A stretch of 64,000 nt of DNA, taken from assembly GCA_934476235.1 (NCBI GenBank), contig CAKSNL010000006.1:83805-147804 (forward strand), in the 5' to 3' direction. Both the position numbers and the translations under genes were made by a program. How positions within the stretch are numbered: the first letter of the stretch is position 1; the number at the start of each line of letters is the position of its first letter. Below are positions 63,989-64,000 of this stretch, piece by piece. The notes beneath the pieces are model-generated. The model did no database searches. It was given only the letters and a program-made list of their open reading frames with translations, and was not told the DNA's origin. The DNA comes from an uncultured Clostridia bacterium (GTDB lineage Bacteria; Bacillota; Clostridia; CAKSNL01; HGM11501).

Positions 63989-64000
63989 AAAAAGGTCGGT

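Overview
The window looks like chromosomal DNA from an endospore-forming member of the Clostridia (low-to-mid GC Firmicutes), probably gut-associated. Three things point there. A complete spoIIA operon (spoIIAA-spoIIAB-sigF) and spoVAC-spoVAD are present. Signals are of Gram-positive type: SLH-domain surface proteins, RNase Y, YmdB, strong purine-rich Shine-Dalgarno sites, TTG/GTG starts, and sigma-A promoters that almost all have a 17-bp spacer. Finally there is a type III glutamine synthetase and a set of cytoplasmic glycan-active enzymes. The exact genus cannot be read from the sequence.

Layout. 1-0.4 kb: tail of an SLH protein, its terminator and a repeat island. 0.8-3.7 kb: YARHG membrane protein, amidase lipoprotein, NfeD/SPFH pair. 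3.7-7.5 kb: SDR, GH2 glycosidase, small membrane protein. 7.5-9.6 kb (minus): EF-G-like GTPase. 9.8-12.7 kb: SGNH hydrolase, rpsF-ssb-rpsR, a Tam-like methyltransferase. 12.8-19.8 kb (minus): AraC regulator; lrp-aminotransferase-pyrG; tyrS-galE. 19.9-20.9 kb: two short-C-terminal-domain membrane proteins. 21.3-24.2 kb: a DeoR repressor divergent from a HAD-IIA phosphatase and a glycerol-1-phosphate dehydrogenase. 24.6-31.8 kb: prfA, spoIIA operon, tsaE-tsaB-rpiB-nrdR-glnN. 32-36 kb: an envelope locus, with an SLH protein operon divergent from a CapA/CapB exopolysaccharide kinase pair. 36-42.6 kb: Fe-alcohol dehydrogenase and a five-gene sugar operon (SGNH, galM, GH43-like, pgeF, solute-binding lipoprotein). 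43.3-47.4 kb: a ClpP paralogue and a beta-helix surface protein followed by a 51-residue peptide gene. 48-56.3 kb: tRNA-Arg, ftsK/spoIIIE, ygiQ, folD, rny, ymdB. 56.4-63.8 kb: GH89-like enzyme with divergent AraC regulator, ClpE-type ATPase, spoVAC-spoVAD and a zinc-ribbon protein.

The most unusual content lies between genes. Seven intergenic islands carry mosaic, non-coding repeats: a roughly 130-280 bp element bounded by AAAAATCC...GGATTTTT inverted ends with a conserved core, plus more than a dozen GTAGGGG palindromes. In two places (after pyrG and after prfA) the element is flanked by direct copies of the neighbouring gene's terminator, which suggests a non-autonomous mobile element that enters terminators. 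At least one palindrome doubles as a working terminator (after the clpP paralogue).

Several regulatory arrangements can be read directly: TTTGAACAT operators in the DeoR divergon, an ATTGTA-N2-TACAAT palindrome in the lrp leader, a promoter for rpsF inside the preceding gene, and a terminator whose 3' arm carries the next gene's Shine-Dalgarno site. No phage, insertion sequence with transposase, CRISPR array or restriction system was seen.
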